Source: a virus. Taken from it: a DNA stretch of 21,005 nt. A model generated the notes under the pieces. That model was not told the origin of the DNA, did not search any database, and was given only the letters and a program-made list of their open reading frames with translations. The translations under genes were made by a program, and so were the position numbers. Location of the stretch: positions 1-21,005 of the IMG/VR virus record IMGVR_UViG_3300020401_000119, one strand, 5' to 3'. Below are positions 1 through 7,429 of the stretch, piece after piece (within the stretch, counting starts at the first letter, position 1; every line of letters begins with the position of its first letter).

Positions 1-191
1 AATGTTCTTGCAGAAAGATTAGTGTAACTAATTTCTGTAACATTTGCTAAAACACCGTTTCCATCAGCCGCTGCATTTGTTCCTGCTGTTGGATCTGTGT
101 TAGAGAGCGCAATTTTAAACGTGTCTGCGTTCATATCCATTGCGTTAGCCAGATTGACCACAAAGTCATTAACTTTTGTAAAACTTGCCAT
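1..191 (-). CDS. Phage structural protein, N-terminal part (runs off the window)
   Basis: Only the first 63 or so residues lie in the window, beginning MASFTKVNDFVVNLANAMDM and continuing past the left edge without a stop. The start ATG at 191 is preceded by AGGAG about 10 nt upstream, inside the end of the adaptor gene, and directly follows that gene's stop. The opening (FTKVNDFVxxLA, then a stretch of the type FKIALSNTDPT) is a pattern I associate with phage virion proteins encoded after the head-tail adaptor. These are usually annotated as minor structural or tail-fibre-associated proteins, and no biochemical role is established for them. Position in the late operon agrees with a virion component. 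The family call rests on the N-terminus alone. Confidence 0.7.
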   Translation of the reverse strand, partial: MASFTKVNDFVVNLANAMDMNADTFKIALSNTDPTAGTNAAADGNGVLANVTEISYTNLSART

Positions 192-812
192 TTATCCAAA
201 ACTCCTAATTCTCATTCTGTGGCCTGATCCGCTAGACTTGGCCTGTTGGTCTTCCATATTTGTACCACTTATTGCGTTTTGATACAACTCCGCCCAAACT
301 TTCGTCCGGGCATCTTCACCTAAGTACGGGGCGCTGTGTGTCAGGGCTCCGTAAAGATAAATATCTGGGTAGTAAGTTAAAACCCAGTTTGTCGCAATAC
401 TATTGCTCAACGCCTCTATTCTTTCGTAGTAAAGCATCTCAATAGTATAATCCTGATCCGGCGTTGGATAAACTTCAAATGATCCATCTACCGGGGCATA
501 AAATCTTGGGGTTCCTGAGGAATTGCTCTCAGCTCTTTTATCCATTAATTCGCTAAGAGTTATAAGCTCCAATCTAAATTCTGTAGTACCCGTCAACATC
601 AAGCGTATACCCTCAATAAAATCGAGTGGGAAAGCTGTGTATTGAGTATCTAAAAGAGCCACCTTCCGGCTCTCCATTCTCCAGTGCCTGAGGCGTCTAT
701 TCATATCGGCCTCGGCTAGAGTTATAAAATCAGGAATAACTGAAGTAAGATCGTCACGATTTAAAAAATCTGCTATCGAATTTTTTAAGTCGGTATAGTT
801 TGCAATACTCAT
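192..812 (-). CDS. Head-tail adaptor (P22 gp4 / SU10-type adaptor)
   Basis: This 206-aa protein likely forms the ring that docks below the portal and connects the head to the tail. The N-terminal region is typical of short-tailed-phage adaptors: a helix NYTDLKNSIADFLNRDDL, then FITLAEADMNRRLRHWRME, a conserved pattern with an arginine-rich end. The middle carries the FYAPVDGSFEVYPTPDQDYTIEMLYYE strand segments, and the C-terminus has helices around YPDIYLYGALTHSAPYLGED. Its ATG overlaps the stop of the preceding gene by 4 nt (ATGA), which implies translational coupling. Its place two genes after the major capsid protein fits the call. Known of the family: the adaptor assembles on the portal after DNA packaging. 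Inferred: the same role here. Confidence 0.82.
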   Translation of the reverse strand: MSIANYTDLKNSIADFLNRDDLTSVIPDFITLAEADMNRRLRHWRMESRKVALLDTQYTAFPLDFIEGIRLMLTGTTEFRLELITLSELMDKRAESNSSGTPRFYAPVDGSFEVYPTPDQDYTIEMLYYERIEALSNSIATNWVLTYYPDIYLYGALTHSAPYLGEDARTKVWAELYQNAISGTNMEDQQAKSSGSGHRMRIRSFG

Positions 813-1108
813 AGCGTGCTTTCTCTTGTTCTAGTCCAAGCATTATCGCTATCATTTAGCCACTTAAATAATGCCTTAGGATCGTCAGCGATACCCTTAC
901 GCTTTAATTCGTAGTATATTGGCAGCGGTATTGAGGCAACTTTATTAACGTCCTTATGTCTCTTATCCATATTGTTTCTCTGCTTTTTATTAGCCTCCAC
1001 AATTGGTTTAACGTCCATAACTGTCTCAACGACATACTCACCCTTGCCAGTTACGTGCCAATACTTCTTTATCCCGGTTACTGGATCATGGCTCCATAAT
1101 CTTTTCAT
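809..1108 (-). CDS. Small conserved phage protein between capsid and adaptor genes
   Basis: A 99-aa protein of unknown function. The N-terminal half (RLWSHDPVTGIKKYWHVT) looks beta-rich. The centre is charged (NKKQRNNMDKRHKD). The C-terminal half, IPLPIYYELKRKGIADDPKA followed by LFKWLNDSDN, is a helical motif that I recognise from proteins in the same position in other phages with SU10-like capsids. The ATG at 1108 is preceded by a weak ribosome-binding site (AAGGA about 12 nt upstream). It lies 73 nt after the capsid gene, behind hairpins, and overlaps the adaptor gene by 4 nt. Position suggests a head-completion or virion-associated role, but that is inference only. Confidence 0.7.
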   Translation of the reverse strand: MKRLWSHDPVTGIKKYWHVTGKGEYVVETVMDVKPIVEANKKQRNNMDKRHKDVNKVASIPLPIYYELKRKGIADDPKALFKWLNDSDNAWTRTRESTL

Positions 1109-1135
1109 CTTATATAAGTCCTTGTTTTTAAAGGG

Positions 1136-1174
1136 CTATTCCCTGGGAATAGGGGCAACAATTAAGCTGCCCCT
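1136..1174 (-). terminator. Overlapping hairpins after the capsid gene (partial terminator or processing site)
   Basis: Read on the minus strand, the capsid gene stop is followed by AGGGGCA, a 10-nt loop and TGCCCCT (a perfect 7-bp stem, 1151-1174). An overlapping near-perfect palindrome CTATTCCC-A-GGGAATAG follows (1136-1152), then CCCTTTAAAAA. The two hairpins cannot fold at the same time. No long U tract follows, so a leaky terminator or a 3'-end stabiliser that raises capsid expression over downstream genes is more likely than full termination. Confidence 0.5.
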
Positions 1175-1181
1175 AAAGTTA

Positions 1182-2144
1182 TTATGATGTTGTGAGATCG
1201 AACACGCCGGCGTGGCCAGCCTCATTGGTAACTTGGAGTCCCATTTCGCCTATGACCATTTTTCTGGTTGCGTCTCCAGTTTTAGCTAGATCAACGGTCT
1301 GGATAGGACGTAGAACAGCGATTTCTGCTAACTCTGGGTCTAGCAGAAAGCAGTCTCTTTCTCTTTGAAAAAGGTTAACTACACAGGATAAGCTCCCAAA
1401 ATCCGACAGATACACATCAGCCGCACCGATAATGGTGGTTGGACCATCACTTGGAGCCATGTAGCGCTGTGCAGCGATACCAGCAAAACCTGATACTTTG
1501 GTTTTGTTGAACGGGCCAGTCATCATGATTGATGGCTTACCGCCAGAAGTATACGCTAACTGCATTGCTGATTTTAACATAGCCTCAGTAAATACGGCCT
1601 GTGTTCCGTCAGTACGAGCGTCAGTACCGTCACCAGTTGGGCTTGCAGGACTTCCTGCTGAACCCATAACGTCGTTAGTTGCAATCCATGCACCTAAGCC
1701 AGCGGTCTCACGCGGTGTACTTGAGTTTCCTGCTACGGCGGCGTTATTATCCGTGAAAACAGCCTCGTAGTCTCGGCGGAGCTCACGTCCTCGCTTTGCA
1801 ACTTGCATCGCCATTTCATCAGATCGCCCGGCTAAGGACTGATCAGATAGGTTGTCAGCGACGATAGCTGTTCTACGCAAAATGTGCGTATAGTTACCGA
1901 CGCGAGTTGTTGCAGATGTACTGTCGAAAGTGTCTCCGACATTATCGCCATCAGCTCTCGCCGTTTTTGAAACAGCGTTTAATGAGTCAGTCTGCCACTC
2001 AAAATATGTATTGGAAACATTGACTGTTCCAAGGTTACTTTGCAGTGGGACCTCTTCGGGCGAGATCGAGCTGATTACGTCCGAAAGCTGTTCACGAATA
2101 CCTTTGGCGTCAAAGGATGTGAACGTATTGGTAGTTATAGCCAT
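1182..2144 (-). CDS. Major capsid protein (SU10-like / DUF5309 family)
   Basis: This 320-aa protein is the likely shell subunit with an HK97-type fold. It starts AITTNTFTSFDAKGIREQLS, followed by DVISSISPEEVPLQSNLG, the N-terminal signature I associate with SU10-type major head proteins annotated as DUF5309. Family-like segments follow: an ARADGDN stretch, a VGNYTHILRRTAIVADNLSD region (about residues 81-100), an E-loop and helix with GRSDEMAMQVAKRGRELRRD, and a C-terminal domain ending in MVIGEMGLQVTNEAGHAGVF. A strong ribosome-binding site (AGGAGG, spacing 6) precedes the ATG, as expected for the most abundant protein. The gene sits directly after the scaffold gene and is followed by hairpins. 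Length fits the family. The subfamily name is from memory, so the general call is firmer than the name. Confidence 0.9.
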   Translation of the reverse strand: MAITTNTFTSFDAKGIREQLSDVISSISPEEVPLQSNLGTVNVSNTYFEWQTDSLNAVSKTARADGDNVGDTFDSTSATTRVGNYTHILRRTAIVADNLSDQSLAGRSDEMAMQVAKRGRELRRDYEAVFTDNNAAVAGNSSTPRETAGLGAWIATNDVMGSAGSPASPTGDGTDARTDGTQAVFTEAMLKSAMQLAYTSGGKPSIMMTGPFNKTKVSGFAGIAAQRYMAPSDGPTTIIGAADVYLSDFGSLSCVVNLFQRERDCFLLDPELAEIAVLRPIQTVDLAKTGDATRKMVIGEMGLQVTNEAGHAGVFDLTTS

Positions 2145-2153
2145 TACAGCCTC

Positions 2154-3155
2154 CTAGAGTAAGTGTTTAATTGCGGCAGCGGCGTCAGCCACTTTGCCAG
2201 TTTGACGTGCGCGTTGTAGCGCTTGTTTTTGCTCAGTCTTAGGTTTTGGCTGCGTGTTTCGAGATCCAGCTCTTAGAGTTCTGGGCTGTTGCTTCTTAGG
2301 CTTAGTCTTTGCCTCCGTCGCTTTAGTCTGCCCTTTGTCATACAGCATGGCTTTCCTCGCTACTTTTACAAGTGTCGCATTTGTTAATCCGCTAATGTCT
2401 TGCTCCGAAAATCCTTCTCCAAGGAGAAAGTCACGGACCTGTTTAGCCTCATTCGCTGCGACTTTTGTATCGCGCCACTCCGGGATTAAGTCGGGCAAAA
2501 TTTCTCGCTGCTGCGCTTGGTATTGCATTTGCATATTTTGAATACGCTCCGCTTCAACCTGTTGCATTCGCTCACGCTCGGCCTTAACGGCTTCAATAGA
2601 AGCTAGTCGCTCCTTTTGCTGTTTCTGCCAAGCACGTTCTGCCTTCCTTGCCATGTTAGGATCCTGATCATACAGAGTGTCCCAATCTGGCTCCGGCTCC
2701 TGTTGCTCTAAACGATCCTGCAATGCAGGAAGCATTTGAGCATATTGAGCACGTTCACGCTCCATCTCAATTGCTTGAGCTTCTACTGATTTTCTGTATT
2801 CAGAAAGCTCTTGAGTTTTGCGTGTATAATCTCTTTGTCTTAGGTTTCCGCGCCTGAGCTCTTCAACAGTTATCTCCTCGCCGTCTACTTCGACTACTTG
2901 TCCAAGTATGTCCAGAGATGCGTCTTCGAACTCTTCTGCTTCCTCTTCAACTTCAAGACCGTCTTCAGATACTTGCGTATCCTCGGACATTTCGACTTCT
3001 TCCACCTGTTCTTCAACTTGTTCAGCTTCAGTGGTTTCAGTCTCAAGCGCAACCTGTTCCTCCGTCACGGTATCCTCTTGGGGCGTTAGTAAGGCTTTAA
3101 TTGCATTTCTTGCTGTGTTCAGATCAGTCCCTCTCGGGTTGTTGGCTTCTGACAT
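2154..3155 (-). CDS. Capsid scaffolding protein
   Basis: A 333-aa, highly charged protein lying between portal and capsid genes, the usual place for the assembly scaffold. Residues about 25-85 are strongly acidic and low-complexity, rich in E, V and T. The middle (about 100-220) is a long predicted coiled coil rich in E, R and Q (for example REILPDLIPEWRDTK after a glutamine-rich helix). The C-terminus is basic (KTKPKKQQPRTLRAGSRN) and ends with a short helix, ADAAAAIKHLL. In P22 and related phages the basic C-terminal helix-turn-helix of the scaffold binds coat protein, and the same use is likely here. The ATG has GGAG 8 nt upstream. No protease motif is visible, so scaffold release without cleavage is possible. 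Confidence 0.8.
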   Translation of the reverse strand: MSEANNPRGTDLNTARNAIKALLTPQEDTVTEEQVALETETTEAEQVEEQVEEVEMSEDTQVSEDGLEVEEEAEEFEDASLDILGQVVEVDGEEITVEELRRGNLRQRDYTRKTQELSEYRKSVEAQAIEMERERAQYAQMLPALQDRLEQQEPEPDWDTLYDQDPNMARKAERAWQKQQKERLASIEAVKAERERMQQVEAERIQNMQMQYQAQQREILPDLIPEWRDTKVAANEAKQVRDFLLGEGFSEQDISGLTNATLVKVARKAMLYDKGQTKATEAKTKPKKQQPRTLRAGSRNTQPKPKTEQKQALQRARQTGKVADAAAAIKHLL

Positions 3156-3176
3156 TGCTTAACTCCGTATTATGCG

Positions 3177-3422
3177 CTATTTTCTATTTTTTTCAATAGT
3201 AGCGTTTTGTTTTAATCTGTGCAGCATAGTTTTTACATTTTCAATGCCGCACGCTCTACCAAAAATAACCTCCCGGCCATCCTTGTCACTGGGGTCAGAT
3301 TTTTTAAATTCTTCCCAGATCTCTGCTTCCAGCTCATCTATAAAACGAGGTAATTCTGTATTTAGAAGCCTGTCAGCCTCCGCCCCGTCATCTATGATTT
3401 GCTGCCTAGTTTTCTTTATCAT
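3177..3422 (-). CDS. Small charged helical protein between portal and scaffold
   Basis: An 81-aa protein that I do not recognise. It is almost entirely helical and charged (for example ELPRFIDELEAEIWEEFKKS, then a short turn at DPSDKDGRE, then a basic C-terminal helix MLHRLKQNATIEKNRK). Its ATG lies inside the last codons of the portal gene (17-nt overlap) with AAGG upstream, so translation is probably coupled to portal synthesis. Phages of this layout often have a small head-assembly or scaffold-associated protein here. No function can be assigned from sequence. Confidence 0.65.
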   Translation of the reverse strand: MIKKTRQQIIDDGAEADRLLNTELPRFIDELEAEIWEEFKKSDPSDKDGREVIFGRACGIENVKTMLHRLKQNATIEKNRK

Positions 3423-5535
3423 CTACAGCGCCTTTTAATACTTCAGCCTGAGCCTTCATAACTTCACGATTGATCGCCAGATCTGATCTGATTTTTTCGA
3501 CGTTTAGCTGCGTTCCATACTTAGCCTTCATTTCTTCAGCCTTAACAAATAAATCAGCGTCAAGCTCATCTCGTTTACGATCATCATCCATCATCATTTT
3601 TTCGCGCTCTAAATTAAGCTCCGCCGCCTTTTTCTGAATGTCGGCCTGTATCTGCTGGATTTGAACGGCAATGAGTTGCTCTTGAATATCTGGCTTATCC
3701 TCTTCTGGAGGCGGTTGGAATTGTGCCGGGTCACTCCAGAATTGCGAGGTATCTTTAAACCCGGCAAGCTCTGTCATCGCCTTCAGTGTATTGGCAAGCT
3801 TATTAATGTCAGTCAGTGGGTTTACAGCGCCCATAGTCTGCATTGCCTCTCTCTGCATCTCACCAATCTGTTTGAGCATCATCATACGCTCAGTGTCTGT
3901 GCCACGCCCAAGAGCGACACGGACAGACACGTCCATATTGCTATTCCAAGTACGGGGATCTATCGGGATAAAATCGTTAGTCAGCCGTACCATGCGCGGC
4001 GCGTCTTGGTGCGTGGTTAATAAGTGTAGAACAATTTTATATAGTTGCTTCATGCCAGTCTCGGCAAATATGCGCGCAATCAGCTCTATGTGTTGCTGTG
4101 CGGCGCTTACAGTGGCGTTAACGGCTGCCGCCGTCGAAGACTGCAAGGCTCCAGCGTCGAGCCCTGCTGAGGCTTTTGAGATGCCTGTACGGGCCTCTTT
4201 AAGCTCATCCATATACTTTAAGACCGGGAATGCCTGTTGACCGACAAATGGCATACTGAGCATTTGAACGGCTCCATTTTGCCTCTGGCGGATTATGGAT
4301 CCGACTTCGGTTGACATGGCGTCGTCTAAATTAACCATACCCTCAGTAATCGCCATGCGTGGGTGAATAGACATTGAGAGACTGTCTAGAGTATTACGCA
4401 TGATAGAAGATTTGATTTTCTGTATATCCATGACGGCGTCGGCGACACTCATACCGAAGAAATCGTGAGCCTCTGGATCCGGGCAGAATACAGCAAATGG
4501 AACGACTGAGCACGGCTCGTTCATAAGAACGATACTCTCGTCACCTACGGTGCAAACTTTTCTAAGCTCTGCTATACCATCGCCGTCATAATCGACTTTT
4601 ATGTAACTTTCGACATATAGCACTTTTTTCATTGCCTTGTCGTCACGGTCATGCATTTCACTAGTTAAAGATTTATTCCTAGTGTATCGCTCTATGTTGC
4701 TTTCCATGTCGTCGTAGTTGGCCCCGGCGTCTGATACTATGTCGTAATCGTATCCCATAGCGACGAGCTCGGAGACAGTCATAACCCGGCGGTGACCGAC
4801 ATATGACGCCTGATCCAATGACTTTGCTTCACGCGAAATTAGGAACTCCTCAGGTGGAACGGCCTCCATCTTAACTCTACCGTCCGGGTGAGTGTATGTA
4901 GCCCTCACTGAGTGCACCATTGGAGGCGGTAACATTTCACCCGTCATTGGATCCATCATGGGCTCACCGGCTGGCTCAGAGGCTAAGACTTGAACCTCAA
5001 CGTCATTATCTGACATGAGAGCTGCGAGAGCATTATCGTCTAGCCCGGTCCAGTCGTGTGTCTCAAATTTTGTCTGATCATCCCAGTAGCATTTTAGTAC
5101 GCCTACTTTACGAATTAGAGCATCTTTAAAGGCTGCGTGGATCTGTAAAAAACCGTCGTTGTCTCTATTGATAACGTACCGGGCATATTCCGTCGCTTGC
5201 TTTGCCGCCTCTATATCCTCAGCCGATTGTGGCGCGTATTCCACCGTATTCTCAGTAGAATTAAAAATACGCATCAGAGATGGCATAATGGCCTGTACGG
5301 TATCCCGGACATCCATACTTACAATTTGAGATCTGCCGGCCTCTTCATTACCGAAGGGATCTCCCCTGTAATATTCAGTGGCCGTGGCGCGCAGTGGAGA
5401 TACCCAGTTATCAACAAAATCAATTGCGTCTTCTATCTCTTTTCCTACGATACCTTTCAGCTCCTCATCGTCCATGATGTTAGGATCGAGTTCAGCTTCC
5501 AGCTCTTGCACGAGTTCGCTTATTTCATTTTCCAT
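3406..5535 (-). CDS. Portal protein (P22-like)
   Basis: A 709-aa protein, the expected size for a P22-type portal, which forms the dodecameric vertex through which DNA is packaged and ejected. Recognisable portal segments are DFVDNWVSPLRATATEYYRG near the N-terminus, IMPSLMRIFNSTENTVEYAP, VKMEAVPPEEFLISREAKSL, a region reading VYVESYIKVDYDGDGIAELRK with small differences, and PFAVFCPDPEAHDFFGMS with a following long helix MDIQKIKSSIMRNTLDSLSM. The C-terminal 100 residues (after about 600) are a long coiled coil, like the barrel helix of P22 gp1. I chose the ATG at 5535, not the ATG at 5553, because AGGAAGG sits about 8 nt before it and it directly follows the stop of the previous gene. Confidence 0.92.
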   Translation of the reverse strand: MENEISELVQELEAELDPNIMDDEELKGIVGKEIEDAIDFVDNWVSPLRATATEYYRGDPFGNEEAGRSQIVSMDVRDTVQAIMPSLMRIFNSTENTVEYAPQSAEDIEAAKQATEYARYVINRDNDGFLQIHAAFKDALIRKVGVLKCYWDDQTKFETHDWTGLDDNALAALMSDNDVEVQVLASEPAGEPMMDPMTGEMLPPPMVHSVRATYTHPDGRVKMEAVPPEEFLISREAKSLDQASYVGHRRVMTVSELVAMGYDYDIVSDAGANYDDMESNIERYTRNKSLTSEMHDRDDKAMKKVLYVESYIKVDYDGDGIAELRKVCTVGDESIVLMNEPCSVVPFAVFCPDPEAHDFFGMSVADAVMDIQKIKSSIMRNTLDSLSMSIHPRMAITEGMVNLDDAMSTEVGSIIRQRQNGAVQMLSMPFVGQQAFPVLKYMDELKEARTGISKASAGLDAGALQSSTAAAVNATVSAAQQHIELIARIFAETGMKQLYKIVLHLLTTHQDAPRMVRLTNDFIPIDPRTWNSNMDVSVRVALGRGTDTERMMMLKQIGEMQREAMQTMGAVNPLTDINKLANTLKAMTELAGFKDTSQFWSDPAQFQPPPEEDKPDIQEQLIAVQIQQIQADIQKKAAELNLEREKMMMDDDRKRDELDADLFVKAEEMKAKYGTQLNVEKIRSDLAINREVMKAQAEVLKGAVDDKEN

Positions 5536-5536
5536 C

Positions 5537-6694
5537 TTACTCGCCTTCCTCATTTTCTATCTGCGATAACAGGCCAAGGCCAGCTAGGCCAGCCATTATA
5601 TTTGGGTCATATACGTCTTTAAATTTTGCAAACCGGCTTTTAATTACCGCCGGATCGTTAGCAGTTCTGTCAACTAACATGATGTTACTTATGTTTTCTT
5701 TTGTGAAAGCATCATCAAGGCCAAACGAGTATTTCAATCCAGCGCGGTCATCTATTCCCTCTACAAGATTAATATAAGGAATATTAGTATAACCTTTATC
5801 TGTGAGTTCTTTTCTAAAAAGATCTACACCTGTATCTAAATCAACATTTTTTGCATCAGCATAAGCGTTCATAACTTCCTTAACACCATCCTCATTTAAA
5901 ACTTTTTTTCCATCTATAGTTTCTACCATATGAGGTCTTATATCTGCTTTAATTCCAAACTCTTCAAAATCTTTAATTTCAAATGGTTTGTCAGTTCTAA
6001 TTTTTAAAGGTAGTGTTTGTCCAAATTCAGTATCTGTAACTTTTCTCCAGTTTTGAAACGCATTAAATCTATCGGCTGCCTGAGCTGGAGTTCCAACGTG
6101 AACACCTATTTGATCAAACCTTGGAGCTCTACCACCAGATTTTCTTATTACAGGCGGCCTAAGCATATTACCCTCCATCTCGTTTACCCTCATGTAATGA
6201 GCTGCATCCTCATAATTGGGTATTTTTCCCTGGGATTTCAATGACTTAGCAGGTCTTGCAGACGTTTTTAAGGCTTGTTTTAGGCCGAGGCCGCTTAAAC
6301 CAAGATCTAAGGCAGTAAAGCCTGTATTTAATGCGGCGCCGCCATAGTTGCCAGCTCTAAAATCTTTGACGGCCTGACCGCCTGACATTGCTCCAGCGGT
6401 TACGGGTAGGACGTTAGCTAATCCGGCGTTATCAAGATAATTTAAAATGCCCGACTTAGGTCCCCCAAAAGCACCTGTCCCACTTCCCGGCATAGCCCCA
6501 CCGAATAATCTTCTTGACGTATTCTTACCAATGTAAGGCGTGAGAAGATCAGTCATATCCTCTGCAAAAGTAGTATCTCTAGGTATTAATTGTGGACCTC
6601 CCGGGTTTCTCCTAGATATTTCTGTCACCTGATCCAGTAAAGAATAAGACGGTCCAAACATTGGTCCGGGAGTGCGAGTTGGTCTACTGCTCAT
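5537..6694 (-). CDS. Portal-adjacent protein with a C-terminal ADP-ribosyltransferase-like domain
   Basis: A 385-aa protein starting at the ATG MSSRPTRTPG, preceded by AAAGGCGAG about 7 nt upstream; an in-frame TTG ten codons earlier lacks such a site. Residues 1-80 are Gly/Pro-rich. Residues 90-145 form a hydrophobic, glycine-rich region (NYGGAALNTGFTALDLGLSG) that could touch membrane. Residues about 195-370 look like the ADP-ribosyltransferase-like domain of phage and plasmid polyvalent proteins: VHVGTPAQAADRF (candidate NAD-binding His199), a strand TLPLKIRTDKPFEI, DKGYTNIPYINLVEG, then SNIMLVDRTANDPAVIKSRF and a DPN motif. A canonical H-Y-E triad cannot be assigned with certainty, so activity is unproven. 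Inference: a virion protein delivered with DNA that modifies a host target. A non-enzymatic ejection protein is the main alternative. Confidence 0.55.
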   Translation of the reverse strand: MSSRPTRTPGPMFGPSYSLLDQVTEISRRNPGGPQLIPRDTTFAEDMTDLLTPYIGKNTSRRLFGGAMPGSGTGAFGGPKSGILNYLDNAGLANVLPVTAGAMSGGQAVKDFRAGNYGGAALNTGFTALDLGLSGLGLKQALKTSARPAKSLKSQGKIPNYEDAAHYMRVNEMEGNMLRPPVIRKSGGRAPRFDQIGVHVGTPAQAADRFNAFQNWRKVTDTEFGQTLPLKIRTDKPFEIKDFEEFGIKADIRPHMVETIDGKKVLNEDGVKEVMNAYADAKNVDLDTGVDLFRKELTDKGYTNIPYINLVEGIDDRAGLKYSFGLDDAFTKENISNIMLVDRTANDPAVIKSRFAKFKDVYDPNIMAGLAGLGLLSQIENEEGE

Positions 6695-6854
6695 TTTTAT
6701 CTCGCCTTTCTTCAGTGACTTCAACTTTGTATTTTATCTGCAAAGGATCGTCAGCATTTAAAGTTTGTAAAATTTTAATTTTATATGATGGATCTGTTTC
6801 AAGTAAAGACTTCGAGAAATCATCCATTTCCATTTCATAAACTAATGTCGTCAT
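6684..6854 (-). CDS. 56-aa protein between two ART-like genes
   Basis: A 56-aa open frame, MTTLVYEMEMDDFSKSLLET to the C-terminus KVEVTEERRDKNEQ. The ATG overlaps the stop of the preceding gene by 4 nt (ATGA), GGAG lies 11 nt upstream, and the stop lies 11 nt inside the next gene, so it fits tightly into the operon and is very likely translated. It is acidic, with an N-terminal strand/helix and a final charged helix. I do not recognise it. Its place between two ADP-ribosyltransferase-like genes makes an accessory or inhibitor role conceivable, but there is no direct evidence for that. Confidence 0.6.
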   Translation of the reverse strand: MTTLVYEMEMDDFSKSLLETDPSYKIKILQTLNADDPLQIKYKVEVTEERRDKNEQ

Positions 6855-7426
6855 TTTTCTAAAGTCTCCAAGTATTTTAAAAGATCCATAAACTGCCCCT
6901 CAGGAGGTTTTACAAACTCGGGCACAATTGGATCGAATTGTGTAAATACGTTTGGGCGTCCTTTTCTATTTTGTAAACCTAAATATTTAGCAGTCTTTGC
7001 CATATTCATGGCCTCAGATATTACCAGATTTGTTACCTCATTTGGAGGTAAATCAAATATTTCCTTATCAATTAATATATCTTCAACTTTTTCTCGGGCC
7101 AGAGGTAAAAATTTATCAGCGTCATCACTGATGTCATAAAACCCCTCAGACGGTTTTTTAGTTGTGTGAATAGCGTCACCTAATCCTGTTTCTTTAGAAT
7201 ACCCCTCTGATGCCCAATAACTTTGCGGTGGATATGGATCGTAAAACTCCTCCGGCTTCTGACGGAACGGAGTTGTTCGAACCCCAGATCTTGCCAACGA
7301 CGCTTCAGCCCCTCGAATATTTGGATTAGTTAAATGCTTCATAGGGTCAATAACAGGGCGCACTTTATCTGAAAAGTGTATGAGATTTAATAAACCTCTT
7401 ACTGTTGGCAAAGTAAAATTTGTCAT
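6851..7426 (-). CDS. Small ADP-ribosyltransferase-like protein (polyvalent-protein type)
   Basis: A 191-aa protein whose whole length resembles the ART-like domain found in phage and plasmid polyvalent proteins. That pattern has a HYS/HFS start, then DPxxxGTGIRGAE, then a tyrosine/phenylalanine-rich strand, GYxxExGLG, and a YDxxxD strand. Here I see LIHFSDKVRPVIDPMKHL (His17), NIRGAEASLARSGVRTTPF (Arg50), SEGYSKETGLGDAIHTT (75-90) and GFYDISDD (95-102), followed by helices and an AKTAKYLGL segment. The Glu-bearing motif usual for active ARTs is not clear, so it may have a divergent active site. Its stop overlaps the next ATG by 4 nt. A virion-delivered modifier is an inference. The ribosome-binding site is weak, which suggests coupling to the upstream gene. 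Confidence 0.55.
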   Translation of the reverse strand: MTNFTLPTVRGLLNLIHFSDKVRPVIDPMKHLTNPNIRGAEASLARSGVRTTPFRQKPEEFYDPYPPQSYWASEGYSKETGLGDAIHTTKKPSEGFYDISDDADKFLPLAREKVEDILIDKEIFDLPPNEVTNLVISEAMNMAKTAKYLGLQNRKGRPNVFTQFDPIVPEFVKPPEGQFMDLLKYLETLEK

Positions 7427-7429
7427 ATT

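Noticed and set aside
3661-4240. Overlapping plus-strand frames of 119 and 149 aa
   Set aside because: They are antisense to the coherent portal gene and have no ribosome-binding site or protein character.
5197-5622. 141-aa plus-strand frame
   Set aside because: Antisense to the portal start and the end of the neighbouring gene; a composition shadow.
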